Position numbers and translations under genes: made by a program
The notes under the pieces: generated by a model
Seen by the model: only the letters and a program-made list of their open reading frames with translations
Databases searched by the model: none
What the model was told of the DNA's origin: nothing
Shown here: piece after piece, positions 1-11,210 of the stretch
How the letters are laid out: every line of letters starts with the position of its first letter
Position numbering within the stretch: the first letter of the stretch is position 1
Assembly: GCA_022747635.1 (NCBI GenBank)
Contig: JAKTNV010000014.1
Span: 8,196,610 to 8,260,609, forward strand
Direction of reading: 5' to 3'
Source of the DNA: Hetaerina americana
Taxonomy: Eukaryota > Arthropoda > Insecta > Odonata > Calopterygidae
DNA: 64,000 bases

Positions 1-130
1 GACCGGGATACGAACCCGGATTCCACGGTATCCAACCGAGGGCCTTCGCTGAGGGTTCCTCTTACTAAAGTAGCTTAAACGTCTAAAGCACACGGCCGGG
101 TATCGAGGGATCCGGTTCGAACCCAGGGAA
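1..130 (-). repeat. tRNA-like SINE head fragment
   Basis: Read on the minus strand, positions 1-20 give a tRNA T-arm-like sequence, with GGGTTCGTATCCC matching a pol III B box. A second B-box-like GGTTCGAACC lies at 112-121, and because that core is self-complementary it can be read on either strand. This suggests one or two tRNA-derived units cut by the window edge. No intact cloverleaf could be drawn, so a functional tRNA gene is unlikely. A degraded SINE head is the more economical reading, but no second copy was matched inside the window. Confidence 0.35.
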
Positions 131-1094
131 GGGAAAAAATTTTTAACAGTTTTAAATAGTTTCTTTAATCTATCTATATTGGCAGATCACTCCGTTTAAG
201 TGACTGTCGTCATATATACCGCAATTCTTATGGTTTAATAAACCAAATCGTTTCCAAAAAATGGATGGAAGAGAATTCGCCGTGATAAACGAATATTATT
301 TTATAAAAGACAAACCGAACACTTAGGAAAAACTTATGGAACATAATGATGTGTATCTTTGTATTCGATTATAATGGTTTATAAGTAGTATCATACATTT
401 CGGGGAGGCAATATACGTACAGGAGTCACCGAACGTTCCGGATACCGTTGAGGTCACTACTCCAGAAAACTGATATTAATCTCTTAAATGACGATCGATG
501 ATGGAAGAGTGTAGTTGTATAGCAATGTTAAAACATTAAGAAGAATTTTCAGGGAACACGTTTATAATATTTTGAATTAAAAAAATGAGATGGTGAAGGC
601 ATCAGCAAAATAGACGCCACAATCGCTCAAAGTTCATCAAAATTAAAATGGTTCTTGTAGAACATGTCTCGAGGCCGGTTTCCAGCTTTTTCAGCGAAAT
701 CCGCCGGACTAAAGGACTAAGTCACTCTGGATGTAATACTCATAGATACAGTGCTGAAACGCAGGAAACCAAGGAACAGCTCAAGCAATGGGTTTCCAGC
801 ATGGAGAGACTACGCCAAAGAAGGCAAATACCGTCTCTCAATCTGGAACTGTTATGGCGACTGTTTTTCTTTATTACTAGATTTTTGGAGAGGCATGAAA
901 GATTTTTCCAATTGAGGTATGAAAAGTAGATAATTATTTTGATTGCTGATTGAATGCTGAGGGGTTTGATAGGGGGGAAGATGTAAGGCAAGCGATGCAG
1001 GCGCAGAAATGGATAAACACCTTTGACAGAATTAAGAGAGGATATAAGTTTTCGGGTATTCGGGAATGAAGAAAATTGAACGGAGTGTGGAATT
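131..1094. other. No recognisable gene
   Basis: AT-rich sequence. The 93-codon open frame at 648-929 has no recognised domain, no splice context and no repeat similarity that I could see, so it is treated as chance. Confidence 0.5.
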
Positions 1095-1300
1095 GAAATT
1101 AAATTTAAAATACTTCGCCTTTCCACATTAATCACTTTTATCACTACCTAGGTTTCGTTATGGTATAACATCATCAGGTAAAAATACAAGTCAACAATAC
1201 AAGACTTGTATTTTTACCTGATGATGTTATACCATAACGAAACCTAGGTAGTAATAAAAGTGCTTTATGTGGAAAGGCGAAGTATTTTAAATTTAATTTC
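1095..1300. repeat. Foldback element with 97-bp arms
   Basis: Positions 1095-1191 and 1204-1300 are reverse complements of each other with about three mismatches, separated by a 12-base spacer. Both arms carry CCTAGGTTTCGTTATGG or its complement. The structure would form a long, almost perfect hairpin in single-stranded DNA or RNA. No coding capacity is present. It resembles a foldback/MITE-type element or a recent palindromic duplication; the family is not recognised. The flank just to the right (1297-1330) is shared with a second, weaker hairpin near 55.8 kb. Confidence 0.85.
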
Positions 1301-1330
1301 CACCAAGTGACGCCAGAAACTGTTTCATTT
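1297..1330 (+). repeat. Short repeat shared with 55786-55820
   Basis: The sequence TTCCACCAAGT, then a few variable bases, then AGAAACTGTTT(C/T)ATTTA occurs here and again at 55786-55820. Each copy lies directly 3' of an inverted repeat, so the hairpin plus this motif is probably one repeat family or the end of a larger element. Confidence 0.6.
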
Positions 1331-1429
1331 AGTATTGTGGAATGTCAGGTCGTCTTTTTGGAAGGAGCTGAAAATGGTAGAGATGATCAGAGTATGTCCA
1401 TACAAAATCTTAAACATCGAAACTAATAA

Positions 1430-1860
1430 AAATGAAGCATGTTCATCTACTATATTGAAATAGGCTTACTATTACAGATCGTCATGTGGCTGTTTTAAAA
1501 TTAATCTACAGTACAAACGCCCACGACTGACCGACAAAAAATTCCTTTCCATCTCGGTAACGCACCACCTTACTGCTACGCAGTTGTAGCCACAAAATTG
1601 ATGGAGTTAAGAATGCAACTCCTCCTACCAATTTGGCTCCCTCGGAGCACTATTTGGTCCCTGATGTAAAGAAATGGGAGGCGGGAAAGAAGTTTTATTC
1701 GAGCATGTTGAAAGCGAAAACAAATGCGCATTTTGCAAAGTTGAAACAATCGCATCATTTAAAAGGTATCAACATTCTGGAGCAGTGTTGGGGCAATCGT
1801 ATAAGCCTAAAAAGAGACAAGGTTATAACAAAAATGTTTTACCCAAAAAAAAGTTAGTTT
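1430..1860 (+). pseudogene. mariner transposase relic, C-terminal half
   Basis: Two frames joined by a frameshift near 1625 give the C-terminal half of a mariner (SETMAR-like) transposase. Frame one (about 1550-1625) reads LGNAPPYCYAVVATKLMEL, matching the second catalytic block (family: HxDNAPPHxSxxVxxKL). Frame two (1633-1857) reads LAPSEHYLVPDVKKW, matching the third block (LAPSDYxLFPxxKKW), then KGINILEQCWGN, like the family's C-terminal GIxKLxxRWxKC. The aspartate of the second block has become G, and the third is E where the family has D. With the frameshift, the copy must be dead. The N-terminal half is not visible upstream; weak similarity starts near 1480. No terminal inverted repeats were identified. 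Confidence 0.7.
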
Positions 1861-1869
1861 TGCTCCTAG

Positions 1870-3024
1870 ACAGAGTTTCAAAACCACCTTAGTATCGTAT
1901 TCATCCCACTCGCCACCATCCAGTATTGCACATCTACATTATCAGAGTAAACTATCCATCCCCTCCGGCATACCCATCCACGCTTCCCTCTCTCTGCCCC
2001 CGCCAGAATAATAATAATTTTCAGTGAATTAAAATCTTTATTTATTTTCAAAAATATTTTGTTAAAAATGTATTCAGTAAAAATGATGTTATTCCACAAC
2101 AAAGAACTTGTTACCCCGTACACAAGTTCCCGTTTGTTGATGTATGTATCTATAACATGCCATACATTAATATTCTTTAATTAATTTATGATAGGATCGA
2201 TTAAGAAATAATAAGGTAGTTTTGTAATTATCAAAAATTGGTCAAAAATTCAAATCTAATTTATAATTTCACTTCAATATATTGTAACACTGGCAGATGC
2301 CAATCGTATTGCAATCCAATTTTTCTGACTTACTCTTTCCCCCAAGTATGTTGTCGCGAATAGTTGATGTAAAAAACAAATATTTTTAACGATTCGTTCG
2401 GGTGTCTTTCTTATTTTGTGACAATTTTATGTTCTCCCGATGTGATTGAAGGGGTGAATTACAACTTCTACGTTGAATGCAAGCCACACGCGATTAACAC
2501 CTTTGCTACGGGTTTCAAATCTAACTCCGAGTCTTAGTAAATCTAAAACTTCACATCCCATATGTTGTACGTAGTAAACACTCTGCGTTCTTTTGTACGA
2601 TTTTTACCGAATTTAGAGCCTTTTTCAAACAAAACAAATAAATGTCTCACGTTAAGGACATTGACTTCTGTTTCTTTACATTTATCATAGGATAAATTGT
2701 TATTTAATTCATGTATATAGGTATTCTTTGTTAACTATGCGATAAAAAACACATTACTCTGATCAGTTTTATTTAGGAAGCACAACTCTTAACAGCAGAA
2801 ATTTAAATTAAAATATTTACTCCGTTTTAGTTTGACTCTTGTCGCTATAAAGAATGGAAACTAGTAAGTGTTTGCATAAACTAGATGAAAAAAATACAAA
2901 ACGTAGGAGGTAAACAGATTAGAGCATGATGTGAACGGTTAATTCAAGAGTGAGCGTGGAGGCAGTCCCCTTATGACATGGCAGAGGATGGTGTGAGGAA
3001 ATACTAAGCCATGTATGTCCTCTG
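1870..3024. other. No recognisable gene
   Basis: AT-rich non-coding sequence with frequent stops in all frames. No repeat family was identified by eye. Confidence 0.5.
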
Positions 3025-3300
3025 GTGATTTTACCCCTCGTGAAATCATCAGGTTGGACAGAGACATTGGTCACTGAGGGTGAGACAGTAGGATGGAGGG
3101 ACGCATTTGTCTCCGGTCGGCCTCAGGGCGGACTGTTCGCTCCCTCCTACCCCCTTCCCTTCCCGTCACTTTCTGCCGCTACCGGCCGATGTCTCGAGTC
3201 CCTGGCGGTGCCTCCGGGACCCGCTGGGCATCCCCACTATACGATGCGTCTATTGCAGCCGCTTTCCTTTCTACGCCTCAAAAGAGAGTGATAAAATAAG
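3025..3300. other. GC-rich island, unassigned
   Basis: Markedly richer in G+C and CpG than its flanks, with three overlapping short open frames on the plus strand. Such frames arise easily in GC-rich DNA. No domain, signal peptide or convincing splice sites were seen. It could be a regulatory island, an exon of an unseen gene, or part of a GC-rich repeat. Confidence 0.3.
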
Positions 3301-5189
3301 AGATAACACGAGACGCACGAAGACAGGAGAGCCATTACGTAAGGAAAAATGGACCAAAGTGGAAGGAGGGGACGTTTCCTCGATGACGTAAGAGTGAACA
3401 TGACATTCATCTCCGTAGGTTCTACACTACAAGCTCAGTCACAAGAAAAAGTAAAGATTTTGAGTTCTAGGTAAAATTTGGTATCCGCTGCTGTTGTAAA
3501 ACTCCATCCATCTAATACTCCGCAAGCCACTGCAAAGGGTGTGCGGCTGGGGGTGTTTGAGCACAACGTTTTATTTATAAATACATAATTCAGCTACATT
3601 AACACATGATCGTTAACACACTGATAGGATTATCTATCTCATGCAGCAATAAATGTGTTCGAGTAAAGTTTTAAGTTTTTTTTTAATTAGGAATGTAGAA
3701 TTGATAACTATTATATATAAATCATATGAAATTCAAAATAAATGTATGTACTTGGAAAATAAACAGATTTTCTCGACAAAAATCCACTCTAAAAAGCATG
3801 ACAAAGTGCGCTATTAACGGAACAGAAAAAATAAGATATGGAGAACACCTTTTCCCAGGATTAGTTATTCTGATCTGTGATTCCTTTACCCGGAATACGA
3901 GGAGATTAAGATGCTACTGCGCTATAGTTTCACAGATTAAAATTGAAACGGATGCACATCAAAATATAAATATATCAGTCACAGATACTGAGTACAGCAA
4001 TTATGCTAAACCCAACATAATAAATAAATATATTCTACTCCATTTTAATAAGCCAGATTTTTACAATAACTAGATAAAAATATTAATGAATATTCAATCA
4101 ACCATGAAACTAAATGTAGAAATGTCACGAGGTATTCGCTTTGACTCTAACTTTAACCGGGATCCCTCGTTTGCTTCAATGGTCAAAGCTTTCGAGCCAC
4201 TGACAAGGCGAATGCATTTTACTCTGTGAAATGTTTGTACATGGCGGATAAATCAGTCAAAGTAACTGTCGCGCGACCCCACGCAGTTATTTGAATTACG
4301 CCGATAAAATTATTTTTCTGATTATAGCTAGGTTTTTCCGCATTCAGGTTTTATGATGCCATCGCAGGAAATTCTTTGAAGGAAAGTAATGAAGATGTTT
4401 CGCATTTTTCTCCAGGAGGAAGGATCTATAAAAATTCTGCGGAGAAAATCGTCTCCGTAGCTAAGGTAGCCACTTGAATTCATATTTAATAAGAAGATAC
4501 GGAACCTTTTACATTGATGTATTAAAAAACAAATGAAGAAGCCATTTAGGAACATAAAGATTAGGGAAAGAAGACAGATAACGAAACATAATTAGATGAA
4601 AATTTTAATTTCACAATTCAAAACCCACGAAATATTTACTGGTTTTCTGTATCAGTTTCAGCATGAGGGCTTCATTACTTTCATGCTATAAAACCACCGA
4701 ATACATTGCTTTGGGAACAAGGCAGCAAGCATATAATGCACACAAGATCACATAGAATAAGCAGGGTGTATATTAACTTCAGAGCAATGTATATATTTGC
4801 AATTACTGTCTCAAGGACAATAGGTTAACAGTGATTCAGGTAACAAAACGGCTAAAACTAAGCAAACCACTAAAGGACTTCAATAATGAATGCCAAAAAA
4901 TTGTACTTCTTTTTTTTACTTTTGTACATAATATACACAATTCAATACAAAATAAGTATCTTTAAGTTCTAATGGTCCAATGCTCTTTGCTGAGCACCTA
5001 TAAAGTCTATCTATTGGGAAGCTTGTGCACGGATACAGCGCTATCAGGATCCCATCGCCATGGCCCATATCCCATAGGCACTAAATAACGTTTCAAATTA
5101 TGGCAATCTAATTAGGATATAGAATAATTATTTGTGTTTTTGTGTACGTATTTTTCTCTATCGACAAGAAAAAACGGACGTAAAACATT
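3301..5189. other. No recognisable gene
   Basis: AT-rich. The open frame at 3726-4073 (115 codons) is lysine/isoleucine/asparagine-rich, as expected of chance reading in AT-rich DNA, and matches no family I know. Confidence 0.5.
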
Positions 5190-5700
5190 AAGAATAAATG
5201 GTAACATGACGAAGGAAAAGAAAACAGGGAACCTAAATTGGGAGAAAACAAGAAGTGACGGTTATAAACAAAGGGCAAAGGGTGAGTGTCGCAGGATTGG
5301 AATACGAAGGAGGGGAAGGAGGGTATTGGAGGAGAGGAAAAAAGGGGCGCAAAAAGAATGGGAGAGAAAAGAACTGGAAATGGAAAAAGGGAGGTGAGGT
5401 TGGGGAGAAAAGACCCTAAGGGTGTTGGGGTCAAGGAAACGAGGTGGATGTGGGCGGGGTCTGTGCTTCAGCGGTCGGAAAAGATGACTTAAATGTTGGC
5501 TCAGGAACACCAGGTTTGGTAAACTGTTGGATGGCAGGCCTTGGGAGGTCGTGAGAGGTCGAATAAGAACTGGAAGGCATCAGGAGCAATGTAGGGGGGT
5601 AGAAAAGGAGACGTTGGGCAAGAGGGGAGGAGCTGGAAGCACTCGAGACGCAATGCCTTAGCAGGGAAATGTTTCGCTGGGAAATTTTCCACGAAAATGA
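5190..5700. repeat. Purine-rich (G+A) tract
   Basis: About 500 bases in which the plus strand is strongly G+A biased. The short frames here, rich in K/R/E/G on the plus strand and P/S/F/L on the minus strand, are a by-product of that bias. No gene is supported. Confidence 0.6.
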
Positions 5701-6739
5701 GAACGTCGCTACGGCACGCAGAATTGAATGTTTTTTTTAAACAATTGGTATGAGATGGAATAAATGCAAATGCTCATACTAGGAGTTTGCGAGAGATTTT
5801 TTCAAAAGAATGACTGTCCAGGGCTTGCAGAATGAAAGCAAATAATCAAAGCGTACCAGAATAATAAACAAACCATCCAAATTCCCTTTAAAATCTGTCG
5901 CAAACGGTTATGCCAACTATAGAGAACTTTTTCCACGCATCCCAAAAATTGCATATTGCACCAAACTGTTGAAAGACCCAAAACAAACACCGGTAAGGAA
6001 ATGTATGCTAACAAAGCTATTCATTTTTCATTTGCTTAAATATTCTGTTGCTGTCGTCCGTCAAACAACTGATTCTTAATTAATTTAATAAAAAATCACG
6101 GTACATAATGTTCATCAAGTATTGGCCAACAAGGATTTAAATCTCTTTATCTCATTGGCAATAGCACCAATATCCCCACTGATAAAAAAATCCATCTCAG
6201 ATGTAAGATGTTATGTTAATAAACCATTCCATGAAAATAGGAACGATCTTGAATATTTAAATCCCTGATCGCAGTTGGATCCTGTTTTGCCTAGAAACAA
6301 TGTATTCTTTGTTTTTCCCCAGCAATTTACGAATAAAATTCTTGAAAAATTGTCCTTAGCCGTACGAAACAAGCAATTAAATGATAGAAAAAAACTGTGA
6401 ACTAAATCTAAATGAAAAAATAATTACTAATAATAATAAATCATTAATTTTAGCCCAACATCGGAACTCATTATTCAATGTTTTTCTTAGCTTCTCAGCT
6501 ATTACTACTATTTCCATTTTAACTTCAATATAATACGTGTAAATCAGAAACGTAATTAGGGATATGGCACGTAATAACCAACATTTCCTTAAGGGCGATG
6601 TGATTTTACCCTACATATTGGATATTATTTACCCAACGATTCGTAAGCCTTAACTGACAAAACAGAAATATACTTACATGTACAGCTTACAGGTAACCTG
6701 TGCCTGTAAGTTCCATAGAAATTATTACAATAACTCATT
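5701..6739. other. No recognisable gene
   Basis: AT-rich sequence; nothing supported on either strand. Confidence 0.5.
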
Positions 6740-7005
6740 CTCATGCTCAGCATAGTTTCTGTTTTCCTAAACTCCATCCAAAATAGCTGTTCTCTTCGTC
6801 CCTTTTCGTCGCCATTCCAATACTCTTCAACATTCCATTACCTCTCAATAACTCCTACATCCACTTCTCCTATCTTTGTATTTCACCCAAAAGTGTATCT
6901 CTTCCCATCTTACAATGTCCAGAACTCCATCCTTTGTTTTCCAATCTGTCCATTTTATTTCCTTGAAACTTCTCCACGTCCACATCTCAAAATCCTCGAA
7001 TAGTA
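6740..7005 (-). pseudogene. LINE C-terminal relic (RTE/endonuclease-RT type)
   Basis: Read on the minus strand with frameshifts, the segment gives FEDFEMWTWRSFKEIKWTD, then VLDIVRWEE and YKDRRSG. This follows the order of the reverse transcriptase C-terminal region typical of arthropod endonuclease-RT LINEs (LEAFEMWxxRRxxxIxWTxxxxNxxVLxRVxEER...). The catalytic RT core is not visible, as expected for a 5'-truncated copy. On the plus strand it appears as a pyrimidine-rich tract. At least two frameshifts make it dead. Confidence 0.65.
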
Positions 7006-7662
7006 TACGACTTTTTATATGGAGCGTCCTTATGCATGGGTGGGAATATAATAAAAATTTAAGATTTCGCTTTTTAACGCGAGGTATCTGCGTGTTTAAC
7101 GTAGTGCCACACTTTTATTCATTGATTTCATATTAATCGAAAATTCTCTCTTAGGGATATTTATCAAAACAATAGCAAAACACTTAACAACATATACCGT
7201 TGATTTTCTGCATTTGAAAATAGTGAGAATGCATAAATAACCTTCCAAACCGTTACATTTTTGCAATCGTGGGAAAAGCGAACCTTATTGTTTCTTTGTG
7301 GTTAAAAAAGCCCTTGATAAAAGGCTAATTTTTATGCCGTGCATTTCATAAAAAACCTGGATTCTGTTTTTCTCACACCGAGCGATTGAATGAGGCAGCA
7401 TTTTTTCCTTAAACAATAGCATAGCATAGCGTAGATCGCTGTAGCATTTGTTAGATTCCAAAGAAAGATGCAACTTTTCAATAAGATTTCATAAACATCT
7501 AGGATACATTTCTCTTGTCCCTTATAATTTATTTTGAAATCATATTGTATATAAATGAATTTAGAAACATGTCTTTAAGAACCGAAAAATTGCGATTAAT
7601 TTAGGATTTAGGACATGTTCCCACATACCCAGGTAGGAGGGACATTGAATTACTTAAGCTAC
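7006..7662. other. No recognisable gene
   Basis: AT-rich sequence between a LINE relic and a foldback element; no supported feature. Confidence 0.45.
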
Positions 7663-7923
7663 GATCTTGTAGCTTCGAAATGCACTTGAAAATTAGTAAG
7701 TTGCAGTCGTAGTCCTGGTATTTAGTAGCCTATAGTGAGAGGGTTCGTGTCATGTTGCATTCTATTGTTTTCATTCGATAATCATTTGATAATGTGATCA
7801 CTATCATAGAAAAATTGAATAAAAACAATAGACATGGCTTAAATTCTCTCATTGCACGTTCCTAAATACCAGGACTTAGACTGCAATTTACAGATGCTCA
7901 AGTGCGTTTGAAGCTAATAGATC
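7663..7923. repeat. Foldback/MITE-like inverted repeat, about 260 bp
   Basis: The left arm (7663-7797) and right arm (7798-7923) are imperfect reverse complements around a central GTGATCAC. Shared blocks include AGTCCTGGTATTTAG, TTGCAGTC and TCTATTGTTTT. Arms differ by substitutions and about 9 bases of indels, so the copy is older than the foldback at 1.1 kb. There is no coding capacity, and no clear target duplication was identified. Confidence 0.8.
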
Positions 7924-8429
7924 AATTTGCAAATAGTTAGTTGACAAATTTTGGATCGTATTAAATTAATATTCGAATAATCTAGATAGATTATTATTTA
8001 ATCTACTAGTTTGAAGGGAGAAAAAACGAGTGTCAATAAAGTAACGACTGAAACGATATATGATATTATTTTCATATTGAATATTAACATTTATAAATTT
8101 TAATAATCATTAGGATAAGTTATGAAAGTAATATTAATTCTTGTGGAGTAGTAAACAAGAAATGTTTACAGCGTTTTTCCTGGATAACGACCTGCGGAAC
8201 AACAACCCCTTACCACTTGAAAAAAATGAGGTCCATTCACAGTTATGAAAGCCCAACCCTAAAAATCACGGCGTGCTTTTCTTCTGCCTACAATCCAGAT
8301 ATCGCAACGAGTTTATATGCCCAGGAAATTTTGAATTTATAGCTTCCACCTCGGGAGAATAAAAATACATAAAAAAGTCCACTCTCGTTTTATCCTTAAA
8401 CACATTCTGCTCTCCATTTCACCCGACGT
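7924..8429. other. No recognisable gene
   Basis: AT-rich non-coding sequence. Confidence 0.5.
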
Positions 8430-9060
8430 TTTGTCACCCCACGTCTTCTCTGCGGCTCTCTCCGTGTTTACGGGAGTGCAGGAGAGCAGGGGTTCGCGGT
8501 GGGAAGGGACGCCATGGGGATCCGGACGGAAACTGTAAGAGAGGGGGAAAGAATGGGAGTAGATGGGGAAGGTGGAAGATGGAGGGAGAGTGGAGGGCAG
8601 AATGGAAGAAGAGACACGAGTAAAACATGAGGAAGGGATGGAGAGAGGAGAAAGGGATAAGAAAAGAGGTAAAGATGGAAAAAGTAAGGAAAAAGATAGA
8701 GAAAAGGCAAGGGGATACCCAGAACGCCTGCTGCGTGGATATGGACGTGTGTTTACCGTTCCAGAGTGTTAGAGAGAGGTAGATATCGAAAGAGGGAGAG
8801 AGTGAGAGGGGGGGAGCGGGGAGGGAGGGAAAAGATCGGTAGGTGGCGTGGTAGGGCAAGGAGAATACGAGCTATGAAACGAGGAGGAGGGAAGACTTCC
8901 AAGGTCTATAAAAAAAGGGGAGAATGGGAAGATGGAAAGTTAGGAAAGAAAGTTTGGAGGAGGTTAGGGATTGGGAACTGGAGGGATTCGAAAGAAAAGA
9001 AGAGACTGAAGGTATCTTAAGAATTGACAGAGGGAGGGAGAAATGAGAAGAATCCTTCGC
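8430..9060. repeat. Purine-rich (G+A) tract
   Basis: About 600 bases with the plus strand dominated by GGAGAG/GAAAG words. The 141-codon minus-strand frame at 8434-8859 is rich in proline, serine, leucine and phenylalanine, as expected from reading CT repeats, and has no domain. It is best treated as low-complexity DNA. Confidence 0.6.
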
Positions 9061-9559
9061 GGAGAGAAAACAAAACTAATAACGAGAAATAAAAAGCAAA
9101 CTACGTAGATACCTATATATCAAACAGAACGGATTGGGCGAGAAAATGAGTACAAAGTGAGACCAAAACTACACAATGGCTTGCGGAAAATTTTAGGAAA
9201 GAGCGGAGAAGGAAATTAGGATTTTGATAGCGTATCATATCTGATAGGTAAAAATAACCATATATATTCCCATTCATTCTTCTGAAAAATTTAAAACCGT
9301 TTTTCATTCACTGTTGTGTAAGTGGGTTCTGTCGAGAGCATTCAAAAATACGTACCAGCAGCAATCAAACTATTACGAATTCCTAGAAATAGGTTCCACG
9401 AAGCGACATAAAACTGAAAACATTGTGGTAAGGATAAACGCGTGAAAACCGCGACGGAAACGGCAAGGGAAGAAGGAAGTAAGGGGGAGATGGAATGTAG
9501 GAGTTAAGGGAAAGTAGGAAGTGAAGGAAGAGGCAAGCGAATATCCCAATTATTCATCC

Positions 9560-9725
9560 AAAACCGCACTTGTCTTTCGACGGATGAGATTGATGCCCAA
9601 CCTCGACGCCTCTCAACCCTCGCCGAAACCCTCCAGGCAACCGCACACGCACATGCCCTTGGGCGGGACCCGAACCCACGACCTTCACCGTTTGGGAAGG
9701 GGTCTCGATCCCCCAGAGCCTTAAT
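9560..9725 (-). repeat. tRNA-derived SINE fragment
   Basis: On the minus strand the tRNA-like portion carries a B-box-like GGTTCGGGTCC (9662-9675 region), preceded by GGCTCTGGGGGATCGAGACC. The layout matches a tRNA-derived SINE head followed by a tRNA-unrelated body. It lies at the edge of a GC-rich island, and the long minus-strand frame across both is not a gene. Confidence 0.45.
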
Positions 9726-10200
9726 GGGCCGGGGAAATGTGGCGGCAGCGAGAGAGGAGGAGGGCGACGTTGTGGAGCAGGGGATGGGGGGGATGCAGCG
9801 GCAACGAAGAGAGCGTCGGAGTGGGGGTAAGTCGGGGAAGAGGAGATGGTATGGATTACAGCAACGAGGAGAGCCGGAGGGAAGTGGATGTTGGAAGAGA
9901 GAACGGGGCGACGAGGGAGGAGTGGTTTGAGAAATGGGAGTCTGGGGTGAGGGGTTGGAGAGGGAGAGGATGTGGATGGGCGGGAGCGCTGGCCCAAGCA
10001 GCAGATCGAAAGACGTGGGTCGGATGGCTGGTCAGGGGCGGGCGGAGATGTATGCGATGGAACCCCGGACGGAGGGGCGCCAGCGGCGATGAAAGAGTTG
10101 GGTCGGAGGGAAGGAGTGGGTGGGGGCGGGAGCCAGTGGAGATGTCGGCCTGCGGGCAGCAATAAGGGAGAGACGGTCATTCGTCGTGAGATTTTGTGAA
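9726..10200. other. GC-rich, purine-biased island
   Basis: G-rich plus strand with many CpGs. Overlapping open frames on both strands, including a 208-codon proline-rich minus-strand frame (9554-10180), arise because stop codons are rare at this composition. That minus-strand frame crosses the SINE fragment, which argues against it being a protein. A promoter-like island cannot be excluded. Confidence 0.4.
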
Positions 10201-11051
10201 GAGCTCAGGATAAGCAGTAAACGAGTGTAAAAGGGATGAGTGCACCAAAATTGGTGGAGAAATTCCAAGATATCAATTTAAAGATCATCTTCCCTAACCC
10301 GAGCAATTTAACTGGGGGAATAAGTGGATGAGACCAACAACGGCGTTTGGGACATTGGAGTCACTCTTTCGTTAACTGATTCAACATCCTAATCGATTAA
10401 GTGTCTTTAACTTGATTGCATTAGAGATGTCATGTTATTTTTCCAAGGCAAGTTTGATTGCAATACTTTTAACTTGTGCGCCACGTGACAACATCTATTT
10501 CCACTCGTGAGTTTTGATGATAATTATAAAATCAAGATGCATTAACACACTCCAGCTAATCCGTCAATTGATTTCACTTCTCCAGCATTTTTTCCAAAAT
10601 ATTACTCAAGGCAAAGGTGAGAATGAGGCCAAAGCGATCACAACCATTTCTTAAGCCCATTCATTTCTTAAGCTTATTTGCGTATTTCCTAATGCCAGAA
10701 AGAGTTTTGAGAGAAAACCACAGAATTTATAAACGGTAAAAACCCTATATATCAGGAAAAATGTTGAAATTTTATCCCGATTACAACCCGAATGGAATTT
10801 TGCAAACATGCACATACTTAACCCAATTACATGTAAACGGCTTCTATTACTAGAAATTGTGAAGCTTGCAACCAGAACTTCCTCGGAGACCGCAGGCAGC
10901 ACAAGGCAAAACCTGCCCCCTCTTTCTTCCTGATCAGTTAATGCAACACGCCGTTGGGAATAATAAGAGGGGACGTCTTCTGTTCTCTGTCAAACAGCAA
11001 CTATGAAAGTACAATATAGTTCTACCCCGGTGTATTACGCGCAGAAATTCG
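10201..11051. other. No recognisable gene
   Basis: AT-rich non-coding sequence. Confidence 0.5.
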
Positions 11052-11210
11052 TCTTGAGTCTTCCACCGCGTGAGAGTCTCCATTCTGGCCGAAGTTTCGA
11101 TGCTCGACTGCGGCATCATCTTCAGGAATACTCTTGCCCTGAAGACGATCGCCGAGTCGAGCATCGAAAAGCCGGCCAGTATGGAGACTCACCGAATGGA
11201 AGACCCAAGA
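11052..11210. repeat. Inverted pair of Penelope-like ends
   Basis: Arms 11052-11126 and 11138-11210 are imperfect reverse complements around an 11-base spacer. Each arm, read outward, starts CCTGAAGA(C/T)GAT and continues GTCGAGCATCGAAA, then GGCCAG(A/T)ATGGAGACTC. A CTGAAGA-(hairpin)-CGAAA(C) signature is typical of the region just 3' of the ORF in Penelope-like elements, which often occur as inverted pairs. The family call is inference; the inverted repeat is directly visible. Confidence 0.55.

Noticed and set aside
3726..4073. 115-codon plus-strand open frame
   Set aside because: Composition is that of chance AT-rich reading; no recognised family, no repeat similarity, no splice signals.
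8434..8859. 141-codon proline/serine/leucine-rich minus-strand frame
   Set aside because: Translation of the complementary strand of a G+A-rich low-complexity tract.
9554..10180. 208-codon minus-strand open frame, the longest in the window
   Set aside because: It is proline/serine-rich from C-rich DNA, runs through a SINE fragment, has no domain, and competing frames exist on the other strand.
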